Origin: Iamia sp038233335
GTDB taxonomy: Bacteria; Actinomycetota; Acidimicrobiia; Acidimicrobiales; Iamiaceae
DNA: 31,474 nucleotides
Assembly: GCA_038233335.1 (NCBI GenBank)
Contig: JBBSME010000019.1
Span: 1 to 31,474, forward strand
Direction of reading: 5' to 3'
Part shown: positions 5,938-13,786 of the stretch, in pieces
Layout of the letters: the number at the start of each line of letters is the position of its first letter
How positions within the stretch are numbered: the stretch's first letter is position 1
Program-made: the position numbers and the translations under genes
Notes under the pieces: model-generated
What the model was told of the DNA's origin: nothing
Database searches by the model: none
What the model saw: the letters and a program-made list of their open reading frames with translations, nothing else

Positions 5938-8040
5938 TCACCGTCGGGGGGCCGGGAGGCGGGCCCGCCACCAGTCGGTGACGGGGTGATCGGGGTCCAG
6001 GCCGTAGGCGGCGGTCAGGTCCGGACCCACCTCGGCGAGGGGGCGGCCGGCGCGGAGTCGCGCTGCGGCGGCCTCCCATGTGGCGCGATCGGTCGGTAGC
6101 GGCACCGTCCGTACCTGGCGGGCGGACAGGCGCAGGGCGTCACGGTGGCGGGCGGTTCCGGCGGCCAGAGAAAGGGCCCAGGCCGTGACCGGCGGGGCGG
6201 ACAGGGCGGCCACCAGCAGCCAGAGGTCGGGCTCCGGGTCGGCCGCCGGGTGGATGAGCTCGACCGACACCAGGGGCACACCCGGCACGAACCGGCCGCC
6301 GGCGTCGACCGCGGCCTCCACCACGCGGGTCTGAGGCGCCACCACCACCTTGGGCTGCAGCCGGGAGCGCAGCCACTCGGCCACGGTCGGATCCTCGCCC
6401 GCCACGGCGCCCAGATCCACCATCGGCCTGGACCACGACATCCCCGCGATCCGGGCCCGGCGGGTCCCCCACAGGAAGGTCACCGGGTCGACCAGCCCCG
6501 TCGTGAGCACGGGGGCCAGGTCCCCGGCGACCGCGGCGGGGGCGTCGACGTCGGGGTGCTCGGACAGGTGCGGTGCGAGGGCGTAGAAGTGCTGGCGGAA
6601 CCCGGCGGTGGCGGTGGCCATGTCACCCACCTCCCCCGCCCCCGGCCCGAGGGCCACGACGGGCACCCCCCGGGCCTCGGCCAACAACGGCGCCCACGCC
6701 GGGCCCGTGGGGCGGGGCACCGACGCGCCGGCACGCACCCCGACCCCGTCGGCACGGGCCACCAACGCCTGCCCGCCTACCGCACCCCGCACCGCGGCAC
6801 CGACGCCATCGGCCCCCGAGACCTCATGCGCAACCGCCCCGGGCACCTCGACCGTCCGGGGCACGGGCGCGGCTCCACGCCCCGGGACGTCGGCCTGGTG
6901 TCCGGCCGACGCCCGCCGCCGATCGCCTCGGCTCTCCGTTCCCCGGGGGTCGAGGTCGGTCGGGGTGCTCTCCGGGGCACCAGAGGCCAGGGGCCCCGAC
7001 CCGATGGGCCCGGTGGACGGCGACGACCCGCGGACCTCCAGCACCGGGGCGCAGACGTCGACGGCGGCGGCGAAGGCGGGCTCGCCGGCCACCCAGAGAC
7101 CGACCAGGTCGGCGCGGTCGGCCACCGCGGCCCGCACGCCCTCGGCGTCGCGGGCGCCGAGGACCGACTCGGGCTGGATCAGCACCACCCGGCCACCGGA
7201 CCGCGGCCACTCGCAGGCCACCCGTAGGAACACGGCAGCCTCGTCGACGTAGCCCCCCACTGCGGACCCGTAGCGGGCCCGCAGCCGGGCCGCGGCCGAC
7301 CGGTCTCGGGCGGTGTCGCGACCGAGCTGACCGAGGAAGGGCGGATTGCCGACGACAACGTCGACCGTGCCCATCCTCAACGCTGCGCCCGGGTCGATGG
7401 CCTCGACGTCGGATCCGTCGCCCACCGACAGGCTCGGGCCGGGACCTGCGCCGTCCCAGCCCTCGGCCCGGCCCCAGGCCACCAGGGACGCCTCGGCCAC
7501 CGCCACCGCGGCCGGGTCCAGGTCGACCCCGCCCAGCCCGGCCAGCACCTCGGCCACCGGGCACCCTCGAGCACGCGCCCACCGGGCCGAGGCGAGCAGG
7601 AACGCACCGCCGCCCACAGCCAGGTCGACCACCCGGGGGGCAGCCCCTCCTGGGGGCTCCCATCCGTCGAGGGCCCAGCTGACCAGGGCCGATGCCAGCG
7701 GAGGGGGCGTGTAGTGGGCGCCGGTGGTGCGTCGCTGGGCCGGCTCGAGCAGCGCTTCGTGCACGGCACCCAGCACGTCCGGCCCGAGCAGCTCCGCGGG
7801 AGGAGGTGGGAGGTGAGGCTCGTCCTCGCCGTCCAGCAGGCGGAGGTGGTGATCACCCGGGTCCCACCCGGCGTCGGCTGCGATGACCCGCAGGAGGGCG
7901 GCCTCCACGTCACGGCGGGCCTCGATCCGCTCAGCCGGTGCCCGGCGCAGGACCCGCGCCCGGAGCTGGGCGATCCACGCCGGCCAGGCGGGGTGCGCGG
8001 CGGGGTCGGCCGGCCCCGGTCCCCCGTCGTTCTGAGCCAC
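5938..8040 (-). CDS. N6-adenine-class DNA methyltransferase without a visible restriction partner
   Basis: Predicted SAM-dependent adenine-N6 DNA methyltransferase of about 700 aa. GAHYTPPPLA is at 107-116, SAM-binding motif I (VVDLAVGGGAFLLAS) near 137-151, and catalytic motif IV NPPF at 232-235. FRQHFYAL precedes a C-terminal target-recognition-like region (AGTARHRDALRLSARQVRTVPLP). Residues about 338-445 are a Pro/Gly/Ala/Arg-rich, low-complexity insert between the catalytic and recognition parts. No endonuclease motif or adjacent nuclease gene is seen, so this is probably a solo methylase with a regulatory or phage-defence role; a single-chain type IIG enzyme is less likely. GTG at 8040 was chosen for its AGGTGG Shine-Dalgarno 7 bp upstream; ATG 8115 and GTG 8076 are alternatives. 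The longer reading to 8529 only shadows the helicase gene. Confidence 0.85.
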   Translation of the reverse strand: MAQNDGGPGPADPAAHPAWPAWIAQLRARVLRRAPAERIEARRDVEAALLRVIAADAGWDPGDHHLRLLDGEDEPHLPPPPAELLGPDVLGAVHEALLEPAQRRTTGAHYTPPPLASALVSWALDGWEPPGGAAPRVVDLAVGGGAFLLASARWARARGCPVAEVLAGLGGVDLDPAAVAVAEASLVAWGRAEGWDGAGPGPSLSVGDGSDVEAIDPGAALRMGTVDVVVGNPPFLGQLGRDTARDRSAAARLRARYGSAVGGYVDEAAVFLRVACEWPRSGGRVVLIQPESVLGARDAEGVRAAVADRADLVGLWVAGEPAFAAAVDVCAPVLEVRGSSPSTGPIGSGPLASGAPESTPTDLDPRGTESRGDRRRASAGHQADVPGRGAAPVPRTVEVPGAVAHEVSGADGVGAAVRGAVGGQALVARADGVGVRAGASVPRPTGPAWAPLLAEARGVPVVALGPGAGEVGDMATATAGFRQHFYALAPHLSEHPDVDAPAAVAGDLAPVLTTGLVDPVTFLWGTRRARIAGMSWSRPMVDLGAVAGEDPTVAEWLRSRLQPKVVVAPQTRVVEAAVDAGGRFVPGVPLVSVELIHPAADPEPDLWLLVAALSAPPVTAWALSLAAGTARHRDALRLSARQVRTVPLPTDRATWEAAAARLRAGRPLAEVGPDLTAAYGLDPDHPVTDWWRARLPAPRR

Positions 8041-8158
8041 CGCGGCGCCACCTGTGGCCCGCTCGTGGCTCAGCACGGGATCGGGCCTGGGGTCCACCTC
8101 GTGGCTCGGGCCCATGGCTCGTCTGGTGGTGCGATCGGCGGTGAGCCGACCGGCGGGC

Positions 8159-9331
8159 TCAGGCTGCGCCGGAGTCGGCGGTGGGATCCCAGCCCGCCAG
8201 ATCCTCGAGGCGCGGGTCGTTGGAGAAGATCTCGACGATGGGGAGATCGATCCCGATGCGCTTCTGGAGACGGCGCACGTCCAGCTCCTCGTTCCAGAGG
8301 GCCAGCGTGACGACCAGGCCCTCCTCCCCGGCGCGAGCCGTGCGACCCGAGCGGTGGATGTAGGCCTTGTGGTCCTCGGGCGGGTCACCGTGGATGACCA
8401 CGTCGACGTCGTCGACGTGGATGCCGCGGGCGGCCACGTCGGTGGCCACCAGGACGGGCAGCTTGCCTTCGATGAAGTCGGCCAGAGCCCGCTCGCGGAG
8501 CCGCTGGGGGAGGTCGCCGTGGATGGCACCGGCCTTCACGCCGTCGGCCTTGAGGTCGTCGACCAGACGGTCGGCGTAGCGCTTGGTGCGGGTGAAGACG
8601 AGGGTGCGGGTCGAGGCCCGGCCGATGGCTGCGATGACCTTGGGCTTGTCCATCTGGTGGACCAGGAGGAAGCGGTGGGTCATCTCCTCCACCGTGACCT
8701 GGGGCGACTCGACCTCGTGGCGTTTGGGGTCGGTCTGGTACCGGTCGACCAGGATCTTGGTGGCACCGTCGAGGGTGGCGGAGAAGAGCAGGGTCTGGTG
8801 CCTGCCCTTGATGTGGCGCAGCAGCCACTCGACCTGGGGCAGGAAGCCCATGTCGGCCATGCGGTCGGCCTCGTCGACGACGACGATCTCCACGTCGTCG
8901 AGCCAGGCCTCCTTCCGCTCGACCAGGTCGATCATGCGGCCAGGGGTGGCCACGACGACGTCGGAGCCCTTCTCCAGCTGCTTGATCTGGCCGGCCATGT
9001 TGGCCCCGCCGTAGACCGCGGAGACGGCCACGTCGATGGCCTTGCCGAGGGGCATGAGCTCCTCGGAGACCTGCGTGGCCAGCTCACGGGTGGGGACGAG
9101 GATGAGGGCGCGCGGTCGTCGGGACTCGGCTGCGGTGACCCGTTGGAGGGTCGGAAGGCCGAAGGCCAGGGTCTTGCCTGACCCCGTCTTGGCCTTGCCA
9201 CAGACGTCGTGCCCGGCGAGGGCGTCGTTGATGCACAGCTCTTGGATCGGAAACGCCTGGTCGATGCCACCCGCAGAGAGGGCCTTGACCATTGCCGCGT
9301 CGACCCCGAGCTGTTCGAAGCTCGTTGTCAT
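8159..9331 (-). CDS. DEAD-box ATP-dependent RNA helicase
   Basis: Unwinds or remodels RNA duplexes using ATP, in ribosome assembly or RNA decay. All core motifs are present in the 390 aa: Q-motif Gln30 in AFPIQ, motif I AKTGSGKT (47-54), PTRELA (80-85), TPGR, DEAD (153-156), SAT (184-186), then ARGIHVDDVD and HRSGRTARAG in the second RecA domain. It ends about 30 residues after the core without the basic tail of many DEAD proteins, so it resembles a minimal RhlE-type enzyme. The ATG at 9331 has a TAGGCT box 9 bp upstream and no Shine-Dalgarno. The methylase starts 118 bp after its stop on the same strand, so cotranscription is possible. Confidence 0.95.
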   Translation of the reverse strand: MTTSFEQLGVDAAMVKALSAGGIDQAFPIQELCINDALAGHDVCGKAKTGSGKTLAFGLPTLQRVTAAESRRPRALILVPTRELATQVSEELMPLGKAIDVAVSAVYGGANMAGQIKQLEKGSDVVVATPGRMIDLVERKEAWLDDVEIVVVDEADRMADMGFLPQVEWLLRHIKGRHQTLLFSATLDGATKILVDRYQTDPKRHEVESPQVTVEEMTHRFLLVHQMDKPKVIAAIGRASTRTLVFTRTKRYADRLVDDLKADGVKAGAIHGDLPQRLRERALADFIEGKLPVLVATDVAARGIHVDDVDVVIHGDPPEDHKAYIHRSGRTARAGEEGLVVTLALWNEELDVRRLQKRIGIDLPIVEIFSNDPRLEDLAGWDPTADSGAA

Positions 9332-9340
9332 TGTGGGACA

Positions 9341-9346
9341 AGCCTA
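9341..9346 (-). promoter_or_regulatory. Putative -10 box (TAGGCT) of the helicase gene
   Basis: On the minus strand TAGGCT is 9 bp before the ATG at 9331, with TTGGGG 19 bp further upstream as a possible -35. A very short or absent leader is implied. Confidence 0.42.
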
Positions 9347-9409
9347 CGGCGAAGGGATCTCCGTTCCCCAATGCACCGGGGACGGCCGCCCGCCCCGCGG
9401 GGCCACGGC

Positions 9410-9895
9410 TCAGGGCAGCGTCGCCTCGATGGCGGCCACCAGCGCCGGGTCCTCGGGCTCGACCTGCGGGGAGAACCGGCCCTTCACCTCGCCGTCCGGG
9501 CCGATGAGGAACTTCTCGAAGTTCCAGCGGATGTCGCCGTCGTGGCCCTCGCCGTCGGCGACCTGCGTCAGCTCGGAGTAGAGCGGGTGGCGGTCGTCGC
9601 CGTTGACGTCGACCTTCTCGTACATCGGGAAGCTCACGCCGTAGGTGGTGGAGCAGAAGGTCTGGATCTCCTCGGCCGAGCCCGGCTCCTGGCCCATGAA
9701 CTGGTTGCAGGGGAAGCCGGCGACGGTGAAGCCGCGCTCCCCGTAGGTCTGCTGGAGCCGCTCGAGGCCCTCGTACTGGGGGGTCAGGCCGCACTTGGAG
9801 GCCACGTTGACGACCAGGGTCGCCTTGCCCTCCAGGTCGTGGAGATCGGCTTCGCTGCCGTCGAGGGTGTGGACGTCGTGGTCGTAGAGGGCCAC
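9410..9895 (-). CDS. Glutathione peroxidase family (thiol peroxidase)
   Basis: Reduces hydroperoxides; bacterial Cys-type members generally use thioredoxin rather than glutathione. The 161-aa length is typical. Peroxidatic Cys35 is in NVASKCGLTPQYEGLE, and the rest of the catalytic tetrad is visible: Gln65 in FPCNQF, with Trp124 and Asn125 in WNFEKFL. Cys81 (EEIQTFCSTTYGV) is at the usual resolving-cysteine site of two-Cys GPx enzymes. There is no signal peptide, so it is cytoplasmic. GTG at 9895 has AGGAG 6 bp upstream; in-frame extension to 10192 only runs through the neighbouring ATL gene. It lies 98 bp downstream of the ATL gene on the same strand. Confidence 0.94.
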   Translation of the reverse strand: MALYDHDVHTLDGSEADLHDLEGKATLVVNVASKCGLTPQYEGLERLQQTYGERGFTVAGFPCNQFMGQEPGSAEEIQTFCSTTYGVSFPMYEKVDVNGDDRHPLYSELTQVADGEGHDGDIRWNFEKFLIGPDGEVKGRFSPQVEPEDPALVAAIEATLP

Positions 9896-9993
9896 CAGGG
9901 TCTCCTGGGTCGAGGGGTTGGGCCCTCGTTCTACCGGTCCCGACGGCCAGACCGGGCACGCCGCCCGGCTCCGTCCCGGACCCGATCCCTCGC

Positions 9994-10365
9994 TCAGCCC
10001 GATCGCGGCCGCGACCCGGCCGAGCGCGCCTGGTCGTCGCGGACCTCGACGCCCTCCCCGGCGAGGAGACGGGCCTGCTCGGCTTCGTGGCCGGGCACCA
10101 GGCGACCGGCGGCGTTGACCACCCGCCACCAGGGGAACGCCCCGTCGGAGGTGGACAGCACCCGACCCACGGCCCGGGACCGCCCGGGCCACCCGGCCTC
10201 AGCCGCCACCTCGCCGTAGGCGACCACCTCACCGGGGGCCAGCGCACCGAGCACGGCGGCCACGGCTCGCTCGAGGTCCGGCTCGGGCCCGTCCATCCGG
10301 TGCCGGGCCACGGCCTCGTCGGGAGGGCCCGGGCCAGCCGGGTTGGCGGCAGGGTCGACGGCCAT
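9994..10365 (-). CDS. Alkyltransferase-like protein (ATL, MGMT-fold DNA-binding)
   Basis: A 123-aa protein with the DNA-binding fold of O6-alkylguanine-DNA alkyltransferase but without the catalytic Cys: the PCHRV motif is replaced by PWWRVV (78-83). Family hallmarks kept are GEVVAYGEVA (Tyr50), the Arg finger in SRAVGRVL (Arg64) and GAFPWWRVVNAAGRL. ATL proteins bind O6-alkylguanine and flag it for nucleotide excision repair, and that role is inferred here. The usual ATL motif is PWHRV, so Trp at the third position is a variation. The ATG at 10365 was chosen; a TTG four codons earlier and an ATG at 10296 are possible, and none has a clear ribosome binding site. Confidence 0.88.
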   Translation of the reverse strand: MAVDPAANPAGPGPPDEAVARHRMDGPEPDLERAVAAVLGALAPGEVVAYGEVAAEAGWPGRSRAVGRVLSTSDGAFPWWRVVNAAGRLVPGHEAEQARLLAGEGVEVRDDQARSAGSRPRSG

Positions 10366-10408
10366 TCCCCCATCCAAGCCGATCCGCGCCGCCGGCTGCC
10401 GCGTCCAC

Positions 10409-10530
10409 CCCGAAGCGGCCCGCCTCGCGACACCCCCGGCGTCCCGGACGCATGCCAGTACGAGTCAGACCCCGAAGTGGGACGCGTTCACGACACCCCC
10501 GGGTCCTGAACGCGTGCCAGTGCGCGAGGG
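10409..10530. repeat. Two imperfect direct repeats, 63 bp apart, upstream of the PhyH gene
   Basis: Two related blocks follow the pattern CCCGAAG...GCG then CGACACCCCCGG, GTCC, GACGC or GAACGC, and TGCCAGT. CGACACCCCC starts at 10428 and 10491, and GCCAGT near 10453 and 10515. The pair lies in the divergent gap between ATL and PhyH. It could hold paired regulator sites or be a small intergenic repeat. Confidence 0.6.
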
Positions 10531-10564
10531 ACGGCGACGAGAACGATGGCGGGTCGGTGGGTCC

Positions 10565-10570
10565 TAGGGT
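10565..10570 (+). promoter_or_regulatory. Putative -10 box (TAGGGT), leaderless configuration
   Basis: TAGGGT is 6 bp before the GTG at 10577. The AGGG inside it could also serve as a weak Shine-Dalgarno, so leaderless initiation is likely but not unique. Confidence 0.45.
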
Positions 10571-10576
10571 CGGGCC

Positions 10577-11437
10577 GTGGTCGCAACGTCCGATCCCCCC
10601 GCCTCCAAGGAGGACCCACCGGGTCCGAACGCTCCCGCGGTCGACGCCCACCTGGCGCGGATCGACGAGCAGGGGTACACGGTCCTGGAGGGCGTGTTGG
10701 AGGACGACCTCCTGTCCGAGGTGGACGACGCCCTGGCCCGACTGGAGCACGAGCTGGGCACCGTGCCTGCGGCCAACGCGTTCGAGGGGCACGCCACCGT
10801 GCGCATCTACAACCTCCTGGCCCGGGCGCAGGTGTTCGAGCGCGTCCCGGTGCACCCCGCCGTGCTGCCGGTGATCGAGGGGGTGATCGGCAGGGGCGCC
10901 CTCATCTCCTCGCTGTCCTCGATCGCCATCGACCCCGGCGAAGCGGCCCAGCCCCTCCACGTCGACGACGCGGTCATCCCCCTGCCGCGCCCCCACCCAC
11001 CCGTGATCTGCAACTCGATGTGGGCCCTGACCGACTTCACCGAGGCCAACGGGGCCACCCGCCTCGTGCCCGGCTCCCACCGCCGCGACCACCATCCCCA
11101 GTTCGGCAGCCACCACGACTCGGTCCCGGCCGAGATGGCCCGGGGGTCCGTTCTGGTGTGGCCCGGGTCCCTGTGGCACGGCGGTGGGGCCAACACCACG
11201 TCCCGGCGCCGCACCGGTTTGGCCATGAACTACTGCGCCGGCTGGGTCCGCCAGCAGGAGAACCAGCAGCTGGGCATCCCCCTCGAGGTGGCCCGACGCT
11301 TCTCCCCGGCCCTGCGCGACCTCTGCGGGTTCGGCGTGTACCGAGGCCTCATCGGCCACATCGACAAGCACGCCCCGTCCGAGGTGGTGCTGGGCGCCGG
11401 CCCCGGGTCCCCCAGTCTGTTCGACGCCGTCCCGTGA
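10577..11437 (+). CDS. Phytanoyl-CoA dioxygenase (PhyH) family protein
   Basis: An Fe(II)/2-oxoglutarate-dependent oxygenase-fold protein of 286 aa. The predicted iron ligands are visible: H128 and D130 in PLHVDD and H201 in WPGSLWHGGGANTT, with an Arg at 210-212 placed to bind 2-oxoglutarate. NGATRLVPGSHR (158-169) is a classic PhyH-family segment. The substrate is not evident; bacterial members hydroxylate lipids, amino acids, ectoine or natural products. The start is GTG at 10577, with a TAGGGT box 6 bp upstream. The stop overlaps the GTG start of the serine hydrolase (GTGA at 11434-11437), indicating translational coupling. Confidence 0.9.
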   Translation: MVATSDPPASKEDPPGPNAPAVDAHLARIDEQGYTVLEGVLEDDLLSEVDDALARLEHELGTVPAANAFEGHATVRIYNLLARAQVFERVPVHPAVLPVIEGVIGRGALISSLSSIAIDPGEAAQPLHVDDAVIPLPRPHPPVICNSMWALTDFTEANGATRLVPGSHRRDHHPQFGSHHDSVPAEMARGSVLVWPGSLWHGGGANTTSRRRTGLAMNYCAGWVRQQENQQLGIPLEVARRFSPALRDLCGFGVYRGLIGHIDKHAPSEVVLGAGPGSPSLFDAVP

Positions 11438-12246
11438 CCGAGCCCGGGCCCCTCGCCGCCGTGGACCGGTGGCCGGTGGACGAGGTGGCCGCCGCGGTGG
11501 TCGATCGAGACGGGATCCGGTGGGCCACCGGCGACCTCGACCACCGCTTCGCGCTGGCGTCGGTCACCAAGCCGTTGGTGGCCACTGCGGTGCTGCTGGC
11601 CGTGGAGGAGGGCAGCCTGTCGCTCGATCGCCCAGCGGGGCCCGAGGGCTCGACGGTCGCGCACCTGCTGGCCCACGCCTCGGGCCTGGGACTGGACGGC
11701 CGGGAGATCTCCCCACCCGGTCGGCGCCGGATCTACAGCAACACCGGGTTCGAGCAGCTGGGCGAGGCCTTGGCGGCCGACACCGGTCTGGACGTGGTCA
11801 CCTACCTCACCGAGGGGGTGCTGAAGCCCCTCGGCATGGGGGACACCAGCCTCGACGGCTCACCGGCCTACGCCGCCACCAGCACGGCGGCCGACCTGGC
11901 CCGGTGGGCCGGCGAGCTCCTGGCTCCGTCGCTCCTCGCGCCGGCGACGGTCGAGCGGGCCCGGACGGTGGCCTTCCCCGGCCTCGATGGCCTGGTGCCC
12001 GGCTACGGCAAGCAGAGCCCGAACGACTGGGGTCTCGGGTTCGAGATCAAGGGCGCCAAGTCGCCGCACTGGACGGCACCGGAGGGGAGCCCGGAGACCT
12101 TCGGGCACTTCGGCCGCAGCGGGACCTTCGTCTGGGTCGACCCCGAGGCCGAGCGGGCCCTGGTGGTGCTGACCGACCGGGAGTTCGAGGAGTGGGCCAA
12201 GCCCCTGTGGCCGGCCCTGTCGAGCGACGTCCTCTCCGCCGACTGA
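11434..12246 (+). CDS. Serine hydrolase, beta-lactamase/class C esterase family
   Basis: A 270-aa protein of the penicillin-binding-protein/beta-lactamase fold. The three active-site motifs are clear: S43-V-T-K46, Y101-S-N103 and H225-F-G227. It is shorter than class C beta-lactamases (about 360 aa) and has no signal peptide, so it is probably a cytoplasmic esterase or amidase, not a resistance enzyme. The GTG at 11434 shares bases with the stop of the PhyH gene (GTGA), so the two are coupled and may act on the same compound. An in-frame reading starting at 10546 only shadows PhyH. Confidence 0.9.
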   Translation: MTEPGPLAAVDRWPVDEVAAAVVDRDGIRWATGDLDHRFALASVTKPLVATAVLLAVEEGSLSLDRPAGPEGSTVAHLLAHASGLGLDGREISPPGRRRIYSNTGFEQLGEALAADTGLDVVTYLTEGVLKPLGMGDTSLDGSPAYAATSTAADLARWAGELLAPSLLAPATVERARTVAFPGLDGLVPGYGKQSPNDWGLGFEIKGAKSPHWTAPEGSPETFGHFGRSGTFVWVDPEAERALVVLTDREFEEWAKPLWPALSSDVLSAD

Positions 12247-12429
12247 CCACCGCCCCAGGTGACCGCCTGGGGAGCGCGACCTGCCCCCACCGACGCACCC
12301 GCGACCAGATCCCGGCCCGGGGCCAGCGCCAGCAAACTGAGCACACGACCAGCAAGCCTCAGAGAACCAAGAACGCGATCAGGGCGAGCGCACAGGACGG
12401 CTCCCGGCCCGGCGCAGCCGCTGGGGGCC

Positions 12430-12446
12430 GCGGGGGTCTCCCCCGC
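12430..12446. terminator. GC hairpin (GCGGGGG-TCT-CCCCCGC)
   Basis: A perfect 7-bp stem with a 3-base loop, about 185 bp after the serine hydrolase stop. It lacks a T-run but would be very stable in RNA and could act from either strand. Confidence 0.45.
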
Positions 12447-12490
12447 ACGAAGCGGATCGGGGGCGAGGCACGAGCCCTGCTGGGAAGATC

Positions 12491-12544
12491 TTCGAAGCGA
12501 GCGCAGCGAGCCCGACCAGCTCGGTCGAGAAGCTCCGCTTCGAA
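12491..12544. terminator. Nested inverted repeat at the 3' side of the NAGGN operon
   Basis: Outer arms TTCGAAGCG (12491-12499) and CGCTTCGAA (12536-12544) are perfect. Inside, CGACC-AGCTC-GGTCG (about 12513-12527) forms a second hairpin, and GCGAGCGCAGCGAGC (12497-12511) is nearly palindromic. It lies 12 bp beyond the stop of the minus-strand M42 peptidase and so probably terminates that operon. Confidence 0.55.
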
Positions 12545-12556
12545 ACCGAAACCCCC

Positions 12557-13750
12557 TTACTCGTCCTGGAGGCGGCCCCACTGCTCGGTGGGTGCGGGCT
12601 GGCGGCTGGACGGGAAGTCGGCCAGGGCGCCGGTCGGGGCCGCATCCCAGCGGGCGAAGGTCAGCGGGGTCTGCAGCCAGAGGGTGAGCAGCTGGGCCAC
12701 GGCCTCGATCGAGCGGACGTGGGTCCGCTCCCATCCGTGGCTGCCGTCCAGCCCGAAGGCCACCAGCGCAGCGCGGGTCCCGGCGCCGGCCTCCAGGGCG
12801 GCGGCCACGTCCGAGCGGTAGTAGCGGAACAGGTCACGGGCGTAGGGGATCTCGTGGTCGCGGCACAGCCGGCAGAGGCGCCGGGTCAGGTGGTAGTCGA
12901 ACGGCCCGGTCATGTCGGCCATCGGGATGGTGACGCCGTCCTCGATGCTCTCCTGGCCGGGGGCGCACACCGCGTTGTCGACCGAGATCATCTCGGCCAC
13001 GTCCGCGTCGAGGCCGTGGCTCGCGCCCTGGCCGATCTCCTCGGCGATGGTCACCAGCAGGCTGGCCTTGTGAGGCAGGACGATGTCGCCGTGGACGAGG
13101 GCGCGGGCCGCGGCCAGGGCGGCCGCCACCCCGGCCTTGCCGTCGAGGTGGCGGCTGACGAGGAAGCCGGCATCGGTGAGCTCGGGGGTGGCGTCGAGGA
13201 CCACGAAGTCTCCGACCTGGATGCCGAGGCCCTCGAGGCCGGCGCGGTCCTCGACCCGCTCGTCGACCCGGACCTCGACGTGGTCCCAGCCGATCCCCTG
13301 GGTGTCGATCTCGTCTCCGAAGGCGTGCCCGCTGGCCTTGAGCGGCATGACCGTGCCGCTGTAGGTGCGGTCGGGTTCCTCGGCGAACACCTTCACCCGC
13401 GCCCCTTCGGCGAAGCGTGCGCTGAAGGTGCCCACCGGGGCCAAGGCCAGGCGCCCGTTGTCCTTCAGTGAGCGGACCATGCACCCGATGGTGTCGGCGT
13501 GGACGACCAGGGCTCGGTCGATCGACTCGGATCGGCCGGGCAGCTCGGCCAGCAGCGACCCGCGGCGGGTCAGCCGGAACGGGAGCCCGAGGTCGGTGAG
13601 CACGTCGCCGACGTACTGCATGACGGCGTCGGTGCGGCCCGACGGGCTGGGGATGCGCAGCATCTGGAACAAGACATCGAGGGACCAGTCGATGTCGATG
13701 GGCAGGACTCCTGTGGCCTCCTGATCGAGGCCGTCAGTGGGCTCGATCAT
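12557..13750 (-). CDS. M42-family metallopeptidase of the NAGGN osmoprotectant system
   Basis: A 397-aa cocatalytic zinc aminopeptidase of family M42. Predicted metal and catalytic residues are visible: H84 in VVHADT, D203 in RHLDGKAG, E237/E238 in IAEEIGQGAS, D258 in SVDNAV and H344 in GWERTHVRS. It is the third gene of the NAGGN cluster, 36 bp after the synthetase stop, the same position as in known proteobacterial clusters. It is thought to turn over or process the N-acetylglutaminylglutamine dipeptide, but its exact role is not established. The ATG at 13750 gives normal family length, and no signal peptide is present. The assignment rests on both sequence type and cluster context. Confidence 0.9.
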   Translation of the reverse strand: MIEPTDGLDQEATGVLPIDIDWSLDVLFQMLRIPSPSGRTDAVMQYVGDVLTDLGLPFRLTRRGSLLAELPGRSESIDRALVVHADTIGCMVRSLKDNGRLALAPVGTFSARFAEGARVKVFAEEPDRTYSGTVMPLKASGHAFGDEIDTQGIGWDHVEVRVDERVEDRAGLEGLGIQVGDFVVLDATPELTDAGFLVSRHLDGKAGVAAALAAARALVHGDIVLPHKASLLVTIAEEIGQGASHGLDADVAEMISVDNAVCAPGQESIEDGVTIPMADMTGPFDYHLTRRLCRLCRDHEIPYARDLFRYYRSDVAAALEAGAGTRAALVAFGLDGSHGWERTHVRSIEAVAQLLTLWLQTPLTFARWDAAPTGALADFPSSRQPAPTEQWGRLQDE

Positions 13751-13786
13751 GGACGTCCGCTCAGGTCTCGCTCGCTCGGCTGAGGC

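Larger units (their letters stand above)
12247..12556. other. Gene-free convergent intergenic region with two hairpin elements
   Basis: This 310-bp gap lies between two convergent genes. I see no supported ORF or RNA gene. It holds a compact hairpin at 12430-12446 and a nested inverted repeat at 12491-12544, annotated separately. The stretch 12310-12400 is poorer in GC than its surroundings and has no recognisable content. Confidence 0.7.

Noticed and set aside
5938..8529. 863-residue reading of the DNA methylase
   Set aside because: The first part overlaps the DEAD-box helicase gene in another frame; methylase-like sequence begins only after about 8115.
11434..12246. Antibiotic-resistance beta-lactamase
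   Set aside because: No signal peptide, shorter than class C enzymes and coupled to a dioxygenase; a general esterase or amidase is more likely.
12247..12556. Structured RNA gene (tRNA, RNase P, SRP or tmRNA) in the convergent gap
   Set aside because: Only simple hairpins are visible; no conserved RNA core, anticodon arm or CCA end was found.
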